A DNA stretch of 64,000 nt from Tateyamaria pelophila (lineage in GTDB: Bacteria; Pseudomonadota; Alphaproteobacteria; Rhodobacterales; Rhodobacteraceae). The translations under genes and the position numbers were made by a program. This document shows positions 1-9,919 of the stretch, piece after piece. Positions within the stretch are counted from its first letter, which is position 1. The number at the start of each line of letters is the position of its first letter. The stretch spans positions 29,745 to 93,744 of the forward strand of contig NZ_JAIMIA010000007.1 in NCBI RefSeq assembly GCF_019966495.1, written 5' to 3'. The notes under the pieces are model-generated. The model was not told the DNA's origin. It saw only the letters and a program-made list of their open reading frames with translations, and made no database searches.

Positions 1-1
1 G

Positions 2-436
2 GTCGACTTTGAGATGGGCGCTTTCTATCCGCCCGTGCAGAATGCGGGCGACACCTGCTATATCTCGGATCACACCGACATCGGCATCGGCATGAACGCG
101 GCGACGGAACACCCCGAAGCGGCCATGACGTTCCTCAACTGGGTGGCATCGTCCGAATTCTCGACGATCTTCGCCAACGCGCTGCCGGGCTTCTTCCCGT
201 TGTCGAACGCCGAGGTGACTTTGGAAGATCCGCTGGCGCAGGAATTCATCTCGTGGCGCGGTGAATGCGAAAGCTCGATCCGGTCGACCTACCAGATCCT
301 GTCGCGCGGCACGCCCAACCTTGAGAACGACACCTGGAACGCCAGCGCCGCCGTGATCAAGGGCACCGAGACGCCCGAAGAAGCCGGCCAGCGTCTGCAA
401 GACGGCCTGGCAAGCTGGTACGCCCCGCAGCAATAA
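2..436 (+). CDS. Sugar ABC transporter substrate-binding protein, C-terminal part (5' end outside window)
   Basis: This frame is open from the first base of the window, so the gene is cut by the left edge and only about 144 C-terminal residues are visible. The remnant has the C-terminal lobe features of extracellular solute-binding family 1 proteins, such as a stretch reading HPEAAMTFLNWVAS and a late LQDGLASWY segment. Such proteins capture a sugar or polyol in the periplasm and deliver it to the membrane permeases. Two MalF/MalG-type permeases and an ATPase follow on the same strand, which supports the call. The substrate cannot be told from this fragment. Confidence 0.85.
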   Translation, partial: VDFEMGAFYPPVQNAGDTCYISDHTDIGIGMNAATEHPEAAMTFLNWVASSEFSTIFANALPGFFPLSNAEVTLEDPLAQEFISWRGECESSIRSTYQILSRGTPNLENDTWNASAAVIKGTETPEEAGQRLQDGLASWYAPQQ

Positions 437-450
437 GCGGTCATGACCAC

Positions 451-480
451 GGCCTCTGGCGGCTCGCACCGCCAGAGGCC
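451..480 (+). terminator. Perfect 11-bp stem-loop between binding-protein and permease genes
   Basis: GGCCTCTGGCG (451-461) pairs perfectly with CGCCAGAGGCC (470-480) across an 8-base loop. No T-run follows, so it is more likely an mRNA-stabilising or attenuating hairpin than a full terminator. Hairpins here are common in sugar ABC operons, where they keep binding-protein mRNA more abundant than permease mRNA. It also argues that the permease starts after it, at 509. Confidence 0.75.
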
Positions 481-508
481 TCAAGTCTTCAGACGTGCAG
501 GGGGCAGG

Positions 509-1432
509 ATGGCACATACGACCAAGCAAAAACCCAGATATCATATCGCTGTTTTTCTGGCCCCGGCCGTCATCGTTTACACGGCGGTGATGATCTATCC
601 GCTGTTCAACACGCTGCGTCTGGCCCTGTTCACCGAGATCGATCAACAGCGCGTCTGGGTCGGATTGCAGAACTTCCGCACGCTTTTTGGCGATGCGATC
701 TGGTCCGATCAGTTCTGGAATGCACTTGGCAACAACGCGTGGTTCTTCCTCATTCACATGTTGGTGCAGAACCCCATTGGTGTGGCTCTCGCGGCGATCC
801 TGTCCTCGCCGCGCCTGCGCTTTTCCGCCTTTTATCGCACGGCGATCTTTATCCCGACCATTCTGTCCTTCGTGATCGTGGGCTTTGCCTGGAAGCTGAT
901 CCTGTCCCCGATCTGGGGGATCGCGCCGGATATGCTGGATGCCATCGGTCTCAAATTTCTCTATGCGCCGTGGCTCGGCAAGGAAGAATACGCGCTGACC
1001 ACCCTCAGCCTTGTGTCGGTCTGGCAATATGTGGGCATACCCATGATGCTGATCTATGCCGCGCTGCTATCTATCCCGGATGAGATCCTGGAGGCCGGTG
1101 AATGCGACGGGATCACCGGTATGTCTGCGTTCTTCAAGATCAAGCTGCCGCTGATCCTGCCCTCGATCGGGATCATTTCGATCCTGACCTTCGTGGCGAA
1201 CTTCAACGCTTTTGACTTGATCTATGCCGCCCAGGGCGCGCTGGCGGGGCCGGATTTCTCCACCGATATTCTGGGCACCTTCATGTACCGCACCTTCTTT
1301 GGGTTCCAGCTGCAGCTTGGTGATCCGCATATGGGCTCGGCCATTGCATCGGCCATGTTCGGGGTCATCCTGATCGGAGTCTGTATCTACCTTTTCGGCA
1401 TTCAGCGCCGCTTGCGCAGCTATCAGTTTTGA
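509..1432 (+). CDS. Sugar ABC transporter permease, MalF/UgpA type
   Basis: This is an inner-membrane permease of about 307 residues in the binding-protein-dependent transport family. Hydrophobic segments start at about residue 12, and a typical EAA loop (EILEAGECDGITGMSAFFKIKLP) contacts the ATPase. I chose the ATG at 509 because it has a purine-rich GGGGGCAGG before it. The upstream in-frame ATG at 443 has no ribosome site and would place the stem-loop at 451-480 inside the coding region. It pairs with the next gene to form the membrane channel. The substrate is unknown, and a sugar or polyol is inferred from the family. Confidence 0.9.
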   Translation: MAHTTKQKPRYHIAVFLAPAVIVYTAVMIYPLFNTLRLALFTEIDQQRVWVGLQNFRTLFGDAIWSDQFWNALGNNAWFFLIHMLVQNPIGVALAAILSSPRLRFSAFYRTAIFIPTILSFVIVGFAWKLILSPIWGIAPDMLDAIGLKFLYAPWLGKEEYALTTLSLVSVWQYVGIPMMLIYAALLSIPDEILEAGECDGITGMSAFFKIKLPLILPSIGIISILTFVANFNAFDLIYAAQGALAGPDFSTDILGTFMYRTFFGFQLQLGDPHMGSAIASAMFGVILIGVCIYLFGIQRRLRSYQF

Positions 1433-1443
1433 GGGGCCGGACA

Positions 1444-2283
1444 ATGAGCACCCTTCGCAAACCCGCAGGCACCACGATCGCCGCCCATGCCATCCTGATC
1501 ACCTATACGCTGATCGCGCTGTTCCCGGTGTTCGTGATCCTGATCAACAGCTTCAAGACCCGCAGGGCAATCTTTCGCGAACCGCTGGCCTTGCCCAATG
1601 CAGACAGTTTTTCGCTGATCGGCTACCAGACGGTGTTCAATCAGGGCGATTTCTTTCTCTACTTCCAGAATTCGATGATCGTCACGGTCGTGTCGCTGAC
1701 GCTGATCTTGTTGTTCGGCGCGATGGCGGCTTTTGCGCTGGCAGAGTACGGGTTTCGGGGCAACACGTTGATGGGCCTTTACCTTGCGCTGGGCATCATG
1801 ATCCCGATCCGGATCGGGACTGTGGCCATTCTTGAAATGATGGTGTCGACCGGCTTGGTCAACACGCTGACGGCGCTGATCCTCGTCTATACGGCCCAAG
1901 GCTTGCCGCTGGCTGTCTTTATCCTGTCGGAGTTCATGAGAGGTGTCAGCGATGATCTGAAGAACGCGGGCCGCATCGACGGGCTGAGCGAATACCAGAT
2001 TTTCTTCCGGCTGGTTCTGCCGTTGGTGCGCCCGGCGATGGCGACGGTGGCGGTGTTCAACATGATCCCGATCTGGAACGATCTGTGGTTCCCGCTGATC
2101 CTCGCACCCGCCGAAGAGGTCAAGACGCTGACGCTGGGCAGCCAGGTCTTCATCGGCCAGTTCGTGACGGATTGGAACGCGGTTTTGTCGGCGCTGTCGA
2201 TGGCGATCCTGCCGGTGATGATCCTCTATGTCATCTTTTCACGCCAACTGATCCGGGGCATCACATCGGGAGCTGTCAAATGA
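1444..2283 (+). CDS. Sugar ABC transporter permease, MalG/UgpE type
   Basis: This second permease of the importer has about 279 residues. A first membrane segment begins near residue 12, and the EAA-loop signature (DDLKNAGRIDGLSEYQIFFRLVLP) lies in the C-terminal half. The ATG at 1444 follows GAGGGG at good spacing; the in-frame ATG at 1429 lies inside the end of the previous gene region and lacks such a site. Its stop overlaps the start of the next gene (ATGA at 2280-2283), so the genes are translationally coupled. Confidence 0.9.
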   Translation: MSTLRKPAGTTIAAHAILITYTLIALFPVFVILINSFKTRRAIFREPLALPNADSFSLIGYQTVFNQGDFFLYFQNSMIVTVVSLTLILLFGAMAAFALAEYGFRGNTLMGLYLALGIMIPIRIGTVAILEMMVSTGLVNTLTALILVYTAQGLPLAVFILSEFMRGVSDDLKNAGRIDGLSEYQIFFRLVLPLVRPAMATVAVFNMIPIWNDLWFPLILAPAEEVKTLTLGSQVFIGQFVTDWNAVLSALSMAILPVMILYVIFSRQLIRGITSGAVK

Positions 2284-3308
2284 AGGTCCTTGTCGCAGGT
2301 CTGGGCAATATGGGGCGCAGTCACGCACTGGCCCATCACGCCGATGCGAGGTCCGAGATTGTGGGGCTGGTGAACCGGTCCCATGTCGATCTGCCGGAAG
2401 CCTTGCAGGGCTATCCACGCTTCGATGAATTCACCACCGCGCTTGAGGTGACAGAGCCTGATCTGGTCGTCGTCGCCACCTATACGGACACGCATGCCAA
2501 CTATGCGATTGCAGCGATGGAGGCTGGCGCGCATGTGTTTGTCGAAAAGCCGCTGGCGGGCACTGTGGCTGATGCTGTTGATGTGGTCGCAACTGCAGAA
2601 CGTCTGAACCGGAAGTTAGGCGTCGGATACATTCTGCGGCATCACCCAAGCTGGCAACGCCTGATCGCCGAGGCGCGGGGCTTGGGGGGGCCCTATGTGT
2701 TTCGCCTGAACCTCAACCAGCAGTCCGACGGACCCACATGGGAAACCCACAAGGCGCTGATGGAAACCACGTCGCCGCTGGTCGACTGCGGCGTTCATTA
2801 TGTCGACGTGATGTGCCAGATCACCGACGCGCAGCCGGTCAAGGTCAACGGCATGGGCTTGCGCCTCTCCGACGAAATCGCACCGGACATGTACAATTAC
2901 GGTCAGTTTCAGGTGGTCTTCGACGATGGCTCAGTCGGTTGGTACGAAGCGGGCTGGGGCCCGATGATGTCCGAGACGGCCTTTTTCGTCAAAGACGTGA
3001 TCAGCCCGAATGGCGCAGTGTCCATCACTGACGGCAACAAGGGGGCCTCGGACGATGTGGACGGCCATACCAAGGTGGGCGGCCTGTTGGTGCACCGTCC
3101 CGGCAACGACCAGTTGATCGACCTGCCGGATGAACCGGGCCACCAGGCGCTATGCGACGCAGAGCAAACCTGGATCATCGACGTGATCCAGAATGACGCC
3201 GACCTGACCCGGCACATGAACGACGCGGTGCAATCTCTGCGCATCTGCCTGGCTGCGGATGAAAGCATCCGCACCGGCCAAACCGTCCACTTGGGAGAGA
3301 CCGTATGA
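2280..3308 (+). CDS. Gfo/Idh/MocA family NAD(P)-dependent oxidoreductase
   Basis: This 342-residue protein opens with a Rossmann dinucleotide motif ([13 protein letters not shown], GxGxxG near residue 7) and carries the family EKP motif (VFVEKPLAG, near residue 90) that binds cofactor and substrate. Family members oxidise or reduce sugars and polyols at a ring carbon. The start at 2280 overlaps the permease stop by 4 bases. The open frame extends upstream to 2085 but only through permease sequence. Its place between transporter subunits suggests it acts on the imported sugar. The exact substrate is unknown. Confidence 0.88.
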   Translation: MKVLVAGLGNMGRSHALAHHADARSEIVGLVNRSHVDLPEALQGYPRFDEFTTALEVTEPDLVVVATYTDTHANYAIAAMEAGAHVFVEKPLAGTVADAVDVVATAERLNRKLGVGYILRHHPSWQRLIAEARGLGGPYVFRLNLNQQSDGPTWETHKALMETTSPLVDCGVHYVDVMCQITDAQPVKVNGMGLRLSDEIAPDMYNYGQFQVVFDDGSVGWYEAGWGPMMSETAFFVKDVISPNGAVSITDGNKGASDDVDGHTKVGGLLVHRPGNDQLIDLPDEPGHQALCDAEQTWIIDVIQNDADLTRHMNDAVQSLRICLAADESIRTGQTVHLGETV

Positions 3309-4315
3309 CAGCCCTCAAACTTGAAAACGTCAACAAATCCTTTGGCCCGGTGCATGTTCTGAAGGATATCAACCTGACCGTGGAAGAGGGCGAGTTCGTC
3401 GTTTTTGTCGGTCCCTCTGGTTGCGGAAAATCCACCCTGCTGCGCGTCATCGCCGGGCTGGAAGATGCCAGCAGCGGCACCGTTCAGATCGGCGATGACA
3501 TCGTCAACGACGTGCCCCCGGCCAAGCGCGGCATCGCGATGGTGTTCCAGTCCTACGCGCTCTATCCGCACCTGACAGTGAAGGGGAATATGGGGCTGGG
3601 CCTGAAACAGGAAGGTCAGCCGAAATCGGTGATCGAAGAGCGCGTGGACAAGGCCAGCAAAATGCTGGACCTCGACGATTACCTGACCCGCCGCCCGGCC
3701 GAACTGTCCGGCGGGCAGCGCCAGCGTGTGGCCATCGGCCGGGCAATCGTGCGCGACCCAAAGCTCTTCTTGTTCGACGAACCGCTGTCAAACCTCGATG
3801 CCGCGCTGCGCATGAACACGCGGGTCGAGATTGCAGCCCTGCACCGGACACTCTCGGCCTCCATGATCTATGTGACACATGATCAGATCGAGGCGATGAC
3901 GCTGGCTGACAAGATCGTCGTGCTGCGCGACGGACGCATCGAGCAGATCGGCAGCCCGATGGAGTTGTACAACAATCCGGCCAATCGCTTTGTCGCGGGG
4001 TTCCTTGGATCTCCGTCGATGAACTTTCTGGTACGGTCTGTGCCCGGTGTCGCTCCGGGGCAAACCATTGGGATCCGGCCCGAATACCTTGGTTTGCGGG
4101 CTGACGGACAAATTGCCGGACAGGTAACGCATGTGGAACGGTTGGGCGGGGACACCAACCTGCTGGTCAGAACGGAGCAGGGCGAGACGCTGACCGTGCG
4201 CCTGTTTGGTCAGAATGACACGCAGGTCGGGGCCGATGTGCGCCTCGGCTTTGATCCGCAGATGGCGTTCTACTTTGACGAAACGGATCACCGCGTTTTG
4301 CCGAAAGCGGCGTGA
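3305..4315 (+). CDS. Sugar ABC transporter ATP-binding protein, UgpC/MalK type
   Basis: This 336-residue ATPase energises the importer encoded upstream. Visible motifs are Walker [10 protein letters not shown] (residues 36-44), the signature LSGGQRQ (134-140), Walker B LFLFDEP (154-160) and the switch histidine in THDQ (192). A C-terminal MOP/TOBE-like regulatory domain follows from about residue 240, as is usual for sugar-importer ATPases. It overlaps the preceding dehydrogenase by 4 bases (ATGA) and is the last gene of the operon. Confidence 0.93.
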   Translation: MTALKLENVNKSFGPVHVLKDINLTVEEGEFVVFVGPSGCGKSTLLRVIAGLEDASSGTVQIGDDIVNDVPPAKRGIAMVFQSYALYPHLTVKGNMGLGLKQEGQPKSVIEERVDKASKMLDLDDYLTRRPAELSGGQRQRVAIGRAIVRDPKLFLFDEPLSNLDAALRMNTRVEIAALHRTLSASMIYVTHDQIEAMTLADKIVVLRDGRIEQIGSPMELYNNPANRFVAGFLGSPSMNFLVRSVPGVAPGQTIGIRPEYLGLRADGQIAGQVTHVERLGGDTNLLVRTEQGETLTVRLFGQNDTQVGADVRLGFDPQMAFYFDETDHRVLPKAA

Positions 4316-4410
4316 TTGGCGCTGTCAGGGCGGGCCGCACCATTTGACACCCGTGTCCTTGCCTGTGTTTCGAACATCAAAATGTGGTGGGGGGTGCGCG
4401 CAGGATCATC

Positions 4411-4439
4411 CTGAAACGCTGTCTTGTCCATTGTATACT
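4411..4439 (+). promoter_or_regulatory. Candidate sigma-70 promoter of icd
   Basis: CTGAAA (4411-4416) and TATACT (4434-4439) are separated by 17 bases, which fits a vegetative promoter. It lies about 165 bases upstream of icd in the 290-base gap. I see no other strong signal in that gap. Pattern match only. Confidence 0.45.
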
Positions 4440-4605
4440 GTGGCATGCTGCCGCATACCGTAGCTTGTCAGGCACACTGTAGTTCAACAACGTCAATGAG
4501 TTGCGCAAGAAAGCGCCCGCTCAATCAGCGCTGATGCAGATTGAAAAGTAGACTTTCAGACGCCAAGCGTTTACGGGGCAATCAGCAACGGAAAGGTTTT
4601 GAAAA

Positions 4606-6834
4606 ATGGCAAGTAGCTCGACACCCGATATCATTTACACCAAGGTTGACGAGGCGCCGCAACTGGCCTCCGCATCGTTGTTGCCCATCATTCGCGTCTT
4701 TGCGGATGCCGCCGGGATTTCGGTCGGCACCAAGGATATTTCGCTGGCAGGGCGCATCATCGCCGCGTTCCCGGAACGCCTGACGGATGCGCAAAAGCAG
4801 CCCGACGATCTGGCCGAGCTTGGCGAACTGGTGAAACAACCGGATGCGAATGTCATCAAGCTGCCCAACATCTCTGCCTCGGTGCCACAACTGGTTGCCG
4901 CCGTAACGGAGCTTCAGGCGCAAGGCTATGACCTGCCGGACTATCCCGAAGAGCCGACAACAGACGCCGAGAAAGAAGCCCGCGCACGTTATGATGCGAT
5001 CAAGGGATCGGCGGTGAACCCGGTTCTGCGCGAAGGCAACTCGGACCGCCGCGCGGCTGTTGCTGTCAAGAAATATGCCATGGCGAACCCACATTCGATG
5101 GGCACATGGTCTGCAGACTCCAAAACACGCGTCTCGACCATGTCTGAAGGTGATTTCCGCTCAAACGAAACCTCCGTCACTTTGAGCGACGCGCAGGCGG
5201 GTGCGGCACGGATCGAACACGTGGCACCTGATGGCACCGTCACTGTGCTCAAGGACGGCGTGACCTTTCCTGCCGGGACGGTGGTGGACGCCACTTACAT
5301 GTCGGCCAAGGCGCTTGATGCGTTCCTGACCGAGCAGATTGCTGCCACCAAGGCCGATGGCACGCTGTTCTCCCTGCACCTCAAAGCCACGATGATGAAG
5401 GTTTCTGACCCGATCCTGTTTGGCCATGCGGTGGTCGCCTATCTCAAGCCTGTCTTTGACAAGCATGCTGCTGCATTTGACGCCGCCGGCGTCGATCCGA
5501 ATTCTGGCTTGGGGTCGGTTCTGGCTGTGATCGAAGGCATGCCCGAAGGCGCCGCCATCAAAGCCGAGATCGATGCGCTGATGGCCGAGCGGCCCCCGCT
5601 TTACATGGTGAACTCGGACAGAGGGATCACAAACCTGCATGTGCCGTCCGACGTGATCATCGACGCCTCGATGCCCGCCCTGATCCGCGCCGGCGGAAAA
5701 GGTTGGGGCCCAGATGGCAAAGAAGCAGATTCCAATTGCGTGATCCCTGACAGCTCTTATGCCGCCGTCTATGACGAAGCGGTCAAGTTCTGCAAAGCAA
5801 ACGGTGCGGTAGATCCGACCCGCGTGGGCACCGTTCAAAACGTGGGTCTGATGGCGCAAAAGGCCGAGGAATACGGCTCGCACCCGACGACATTTGAAAT
5901 CCCTGCCGACGGCACGGTGCGTATGATCGCGGCGAACGGTGACATCCTGCATGAGCATACAGTTGAGGCAGGCGACATCTGGCGGTCTGCCAGCACCCGT
6001 CGCGCGCCCATTGAAAACTGGGTCCAACTGGCCGTTGAACGTCAAAAAGCCGAAGGCTGCGACGCAATCTTCTGGCTGGACGACACCCGTGCCCATGACG
6101 CCGAGCTGATCAAGATGGTCAAGCCCTTGCTGGCCGAAGCAGGTGCTGCGGACAAGTTCCGCATCATGGCACCGCGTGAAGCAACGCGGGAGTCATTCGA
6201 AACGATCTATGCGGGCAAAAACAGCATCGCCGTCACCGGCAACGTGCTGCGGGACTATCTGACGGACCTGTTCCCGATCCTGGAACTTGGAACGTCGGCC
6301 AAGATGCTCTCCATCGTCAAGCTGATGAAGGGCGGTGGCCTGTTCGAAACGGGTGCGGGTGGATCTGCCCCCAAGCACGTGGAACAACTGGTCGAGCAAA
6401 ACCATTTGCGTTGGGATTCACTGGGCGAATTCTGCGCCCTTGGCGAAAGCCTGAAATATTTCGGCATGGTCAACGACAATGCCAAGGCCACGATCCTTGG
6501 CGCCGCCGTGGATACAGCCACGCAGGGCATCCTGGACCATAACAAGTCTCCGGGCCGCAAGGTGGGTCAGCCGGACAACCGCGACAGCCACTATTTCTTT
6601 GCGCTCTACTGGGCCCAGTCGCTTGCGGCGCAAACCGAGGACGCTGAACTGGCGGCGCATTTTGCACCGATTGCCGAAGCACTGGCCAACAATCAGGACG
6701 CGATCACCGCAGAACTGGCGGCAAGTCGGGGCGCGGCCGTGGACCTTGGCGGATATTATCACACGGATGATGCAAAGACGGCTGCGGTCATGGCCCCCTC
6801 CGCGACTTTGAACAAGGTTCTGGGTACCGCCTGA
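4606..6834 (+). CDS. icd: Isocitrate dehydrogenase (NADP+), monomeric type
   Basis: The product is 742 residues, the normal length of the monomeric NADP-dependent isocitrate dehydrogenase family, and is unlike the roughly 400-residue dimeric enzymes. It converts isocitrate to 2-oxoglutarate and CO2 in the TCA cycle, making NADPH in the cytoplasm. Family-typical blocks seen are [13 protein letters not shown] near residue 140, the [12 protein letters not shown] region, and [15 protein letters not shown] near residue 655. AAAGG precedes the ATG. The gene stands alone with its own likely promoter and a downstream terminator. Confidence 0.96.
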   Translation: MASSSTPDIIYTKVDEAPQLASASLLPIIRVFADAAGISVGTKDISLAGRIIAAFPERLTDAQKQPDDLAELGELVKQPDANVIKLPNISASVPQLVAAVTELQAQGYDLPDYPEEPTTDAEKEARARYDAIKGSAVNPVLREGNSDRRAAVAVKKYAMANPHSMGTWSADSKTRVSTMSEGDFRSNETSVTLSDAQAGAARIEHVAPDGTVTVLKDGVTFPAGTVVDATYMSAKALDAFLTEQIAATKADGTLFSLHLKATMMKVSDPILFGHAVVAYLKPVFDKHAAAFDAAGVDPNSGLGSVLAVIEGMPEGAAIKAEIDALMAERPPLYMVNSDRGITNLHVPSDVIIDASMPALIRAGGKGWGPDGKEADSNCVIPDSSYAAVYDEAVKFCKANGAVDPTRVGTVQNVGLMAQKAEEYGSHPTTFEIPADGTVRMIAANGDILHEHTVEAGDIWRSASTRRAPIENWVQLAVERQKAEGCDAIFWLDDTRAHDAELIKMVKPLLAEAGAADKFRIMAPREATRESFETIYAGKNSIAVTGNVLRDYLTDLFPILELGTSAKMLSIVKLMKGGGLFETGAGGSAPKHVEQLVEQNHLRWDSLGEFCALGESLKYFGMVNDNAKATILGAAVDTATQGILDHNKSPGRKVGQPDNRDSHYFFALYWAQSLAAQTEDAELAAHFAPIAEALANNQDAITAELAASRGAAVDLGGYYHTDDAKTAAVMAPSATLNKVLGTA

Positions 6835-6874
6835 ACCTGCTGGCGGGCACGTGTCCGTCAATACACACCCAAAC

Positions 6875-6911
6875 GCCATCGCCTTTTCAACGAGGCGGTG
6901 GCGCTTTTTCT
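6875..6911 (+). terminator. Rho-independent terminator of icd
   Basis: GCCATCGCC pairs with GGCGGTGGC over nine positions (one G-U) and is followed by a T-rich run (CTTTTTCTT). It lies about 40 bases after the icd stop. Confidence 0.8.
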
Positions 6912-6950
6912 TGAAAAGACCAAGCGATCCAACGCGCCCGTGACGCGCTG

Positions 6951-7493
6951 TCAGTCAGTGGCGTGCGGCACCTCGATAAGACGCGCCGGGTCATAGCCGT
7001 TGGCAACGAGTTCGGCTTCGGCTCGCGCGCGGTCGGCCGCCGAAATGCTGGGGGTTCGCGCCAAAATCCATCCCGCCCGGCCCGATGGCACGCCGACCAC
7101 GGCAATCTGGTACGCCTCATCCACCCACAACACCCAGTAATCTGCGGCCACAAAGGGCACGCTGCCAAAGCGCACCTTCAATGCGCCGGGTCCGACTACC
7201 TCTGCGGTGCCTTCAATGCTGCGCCGCGGGCCGTCGGGGCTGTCCTGACGACAGGTATTGATCACGGTGATATGCGTCGCATCGATCGGGCCGTAATCGG
7301 CGGTCGTCGCCGTACATCCCTTCTGAAACGGCACCGGATAGCGCGCGATTTCGTACCAGCGCCCCAGGTACCGCTCGGCGTTGAAGTCCATTTGCGGGGC
7401 AATCGGCATGCTGGTGTCGCGGTAGATGCCGCCCGTGCAGGCGGCGACAAAAAAGGCCAGGGCCAAAGCAGCGAGAAAGCGGATTTGGGTCAT
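6951..7493 (-). CDS. Lipocalin-family outer-membrane lipoprotein (Blc-like)
   Basis: This 180-residue protein begins with a lipoprotein signal peptide ending in the lipobox VAAC (Cys19). The lipocalin signature GRWYEIARYP lies at residues 44-53, as in bacterial Blc, and a second family motif, YWVLWVDEAYQ, lies further on. Blc-type lipocalins bind lipids at the envelope, often during membrane stress. It lies on the minus strand with its own start region and reads away from the META-domain gene. Confidence 0.88.
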   Translation of the reverse strand: MTQIRFLAALALAFFVAACTGGIYRDTSMPIAPQMDFNAERYLGRWYEIARYPVPFQKGCTATTADYGPIDATHITVINTCRQDSPDGPRRSIEGTAEVVGPGALKVRFGSVPFVAADYWVLWVDEAYQIAVVGVPSGRAGWILARTPSISAADRARAEAELVANGYDPARLIEVPHATD

Positions 7494-7640
7494 CGGGTAT
7501 CCTCATATATGGCACAGGGGCGTCTTCGGGATCAGTACAGTCGACGCACCCGAGTGGTTTCGCAAAATGCCCTTAGGACCCGATCTTTCTTTGAGAAGAC
7601 GGCACGAGACTGTCAAACCCGTGCCATCGACCGTGCTCCG

Positions 7641-8060
7641 TTACTCGGCCGCGCGCTTGATCAAAGTCATGACGGACGCACCCGTGCCATCGGAAAGCTC
7701 AAGTTCCGGACCCTCGATCGCATAGGCACGGGCAATTTCAAGTCCGCGAAAAATCTGCATTTCCATCGCGGAATACGGATCTTCGCACAGCATCATCGTT
7801 GCTGCGATCGGTCCAACCAGGATCGCGTCGCCGTTGGTCACGAAACTGCCGCTGAAATTGTTGCATCCACCGTTTCCTGACACGGATCCATCCGGCGCGA
7901 AACGAATGAGCACATCTTCACCCGCTTCCACGGCTTCGCCCGCAATTTCGACGGGCACCCACGCGCTGTCGGCGAGCGATTGGGCCGACAAAGGGGCGGA
8001 CAGGGCACAGATCAACCCGGCAATCAGAGTTGGACGCAAGGACTTGGACAAGGACGCCAT
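7641..8060 (-). CDS. META-domain (HslJ-like) secreted protein
   Basis: The 139-residue product has a signal peptide of about 26 residues (hydrophobic LIAGLICALSAPLSAQS) followed by one META domain. The core motif GNGGCNNFSGSF is clear near residue 63, and a second Cys in MMLCEDPYSAMEM could form a disulphide. META-domain proteins are small envelope proteins, some linked to heat shock or novobiocin resistance in E. coli (HslJ). Its precise role here is unknown. Confidence 0.85.
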   Translation of the reverse strand: MASLSKSLRPTLIAGLICALSAPLSAQSLADSAWVPVEIAGEAVEAGEDVLIRFAPDGSVSGNGGCNNFSGSFVTNGDAILVGPIAATMMLCEDPYSAMEMQIFRGLEIARAYAIEGPELELSDGTGASVMTLIKRAAE

Positions 8061-8111
8061 GTATAGATTCTCCTGAGGGATGATGCGTATTTCCCGTCTA
8101 GCATCCGAAGC

Positions 8112-9746
8112 CTACTTGTTCAAAGCTCCAAGAATGGCGTCGTCACGCTCGTAGATATCTTCTCGGAATTGGACGGCGCCGTCTTCGACCCACGCGGTCC
8201 AATAGGTCAGCAGGACAGGCATGGGCTCGGCCAGATCAATACGGGTGGTTTTCTTGCTGTCCAGAATGGATTGCATTCGCTCAAAGCTCCAATCGGGATC
8301 GTTTTCCATCAACAGCATGACAAGCTCGAACGGGTATTCGAGCCGGACACAGCCAGAGCTGAGGTTGCGTTCATTTCGACTGAACAGGGATTTGTTGTTC
8401 GTGTCGTGCAAATAGACCGCATATTCGTTTGGAAACATGAACTTGACCAAGCCCAGTGCATTGTCAGGGCCGGGTTGCTGGACAAGGGTAACGTTGGGGT
8501 TCGAGGCCGTCCAGTCCACCGAGTGAGCCGGGATCGTACGGCCTTCGGAATCCCGAACGATGTAATCGTTGCGCCCAAGATATCCTGCATCGCGTCGGAT
8601 CGTCTCAAGCTTGTCCTTGAGAAAAATCGATCTGGGCACTGTCCAGGTTGGATTGAATTCCATGTATTTGATTTCGTCGCGAAAGATTGGCGTTTTGCGA
8701 TATTGCGACCCGGTGATCGAACGGGTCATCCATAACGTGCCATCCTCGCGGACGAGATAGGTCCGCGCACCGGCAATATTCACAAGAATGAAGTCGCCCT
8801 CGAGGTCGCGCATCAGCCACCGGCCGCGTTCAAGGCTCAGCCGCAATTGATCGACACGGTGCGCCGCGGTGCGGTTCAAGGCCTGGAAACTGCGCCCGCC
8901 AATAACGCCGTCCGCGTCCAGGCCGTGACGGGTCTGGAACGCGCGCACGTCTTCTTGCAACGCGGCGTCATAGACCTCGCGGGGGTCGGTGTTGATGGCG
9001 GTGACCGGTGCAAGTGTCTTGCCTGCGCGCAGGACCCCTTCGGCCTCAAGCCGGTCCCGGAGCAGTGCCACAACCGGAGAAGTCATGCCGGGTTTGATCA
9101 CCTCATCACTGGGCAATTCCGGCCAGCCTCCGTTTGAGACGATCATCTGGTACTGGGCCAGAGCGTCGATCAGTTGCGTGTATTGCGGCGTCTTGATCGA
9201 GATTCGCGCGATCAACGCGGAAAAACCTTCTCCGTTCAGGTATGTTTCCATGACTGCGACCGGATCGGCTTCGATGATTGGGCGGTCAAAGTTCCAGGCC
9301 TGGTCGAACTCCGCCGGGTTCACTTTTCCGAAGACATTGTAATAGATCAGACGCACCGCTGCATCTGTGGCCAGAACGTCGTATCGGGCGATATCAGCCG
9401 GATCGCCCTGTTCCGCTACAAAACGGGCCTCGGGCAACGCGGTCAGGTGAAAATCCTGCGGCAGAAATCCGTGTGAAACGCCCGCGCGCAACTCGGTGAT
9501 CAGCTCTACTTCGGCAGCTGTCCCGAACCACACCGGTGCGAATTGCCGCTGTGCGTAGAAATCGATGATGAATTGCTCAGCCAACAGAGTTTCAGCCCCG
9601 ATTGCGGCGAGCCCCGGCTCTGAAATCTGCTTGGTCAACGCCTCGATCCGGTCTTTGACCGGACCCGCCGAAGCCTGCACGGGCGACAGGCCTGCCCATA
9701 TACAAACGGCAATAATCCCAAAAATTCGATGAAAGCTGGCGATCAT
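8112..9746 (-). CDS. L,D-transpeptidase, YcbB/LdtD type, with peptidoglycan-binding domain
   Basis: The product of about 544 residues has an N-terminal signal peptide and an intermediate domain. A peptidoglycan-binding repeat (VRAFQTRHGLDADGVIGG) comes next, followed by a YkuD catalytic domain. The catalytic motif HDTNN...SSGCVR is intact, with the nucleophile Cys near residue 466. Such enzymes make 3-3 cross-links in murein in the periplasm. I chose the ATG at 9746 because AGGGGA precedes it. The frame is open to 9806, but that would put a charged tail before the signal peptide. Confidence 0.92.
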   Translation of the reverse strand: MIASFHRIFGIIAVCIWAGLSPVQASAGPVKDRIEALTKQISEPGLAAIGAETLLAEQFIIDFYAQRQFAPVWFGTAAEVELITELRAGVSHGFLPQDFHLTALPEARFVAEQGDPADIARYDVLATDAAVRLIYYNVFGKVNPAEFDQAWNFDRPIIEADPVAVMETYLNGEGFSALIARISIKTPQYTQLIDALAQYQMIVSNGGWPELPSDEVIKPGMTSPVVALLRDRLEAEGVLRAGKTLAPVTAINTDPREVYDAALQEDVRAFQTRHGLDADGVIGGRSFQALNRTAAHRVDQLRLSLERGRWLMRDLEGDFILVNIAGARTYLVREDGTLWMTRSITGSQYRKTPIFRDEIKYMEFNPTWTVPRSIFLKDKLETIRRDAGYLGRNDYIVRDSEGRTIPAHSVDWTASNPNVTLVQQPGPDNALGLVKFMFPNEYAVYLHDTNNKSLFSRNERNLSSGCVRLEYPFELVMLLMENDPDWSFERMQSILDSKKTTRIDLAEPMPVLLTYWTAWVEDGAVQFREDIYERDDAILGALNK

Positions 9747-9919
9747 GCGGCGTCCCCTGTTTTTTTGTCTGCCTGCCATTCGTAACATCTGAGGCTTGAC
9801 AGACAAGGTTGGCGGTCGCCTGAGGTCGAGAGTGCCGCAGCGGGCAGCCGCTCACCTTGCACCGACAACCGGAACGACAGCGACTTTGGACCGCGTCGCC
9901 TTTTGCCAGACGCACGGGG

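Noticed and set aside
443..508. Upstream in-frame ATG at 443 as start of the first permease
   Set aside because: It lacks a ribosome site and would translate through the 11-bp stem-loop at 451-480. ATG 509 has a good site and a family-like N terminus.
5161..6096. A 311-codon open frame on the minus strand opposite icd
   Set aside because: It mirrors icd codon structure in a GC-rich gene, has no recognisable domain and no ribosome site. Similar long antisense frames occur opposite coxL (29188-30531), iolB/iolC (11735-13114) and adenine deaminase (35081-36436) and were left out for the same reason.
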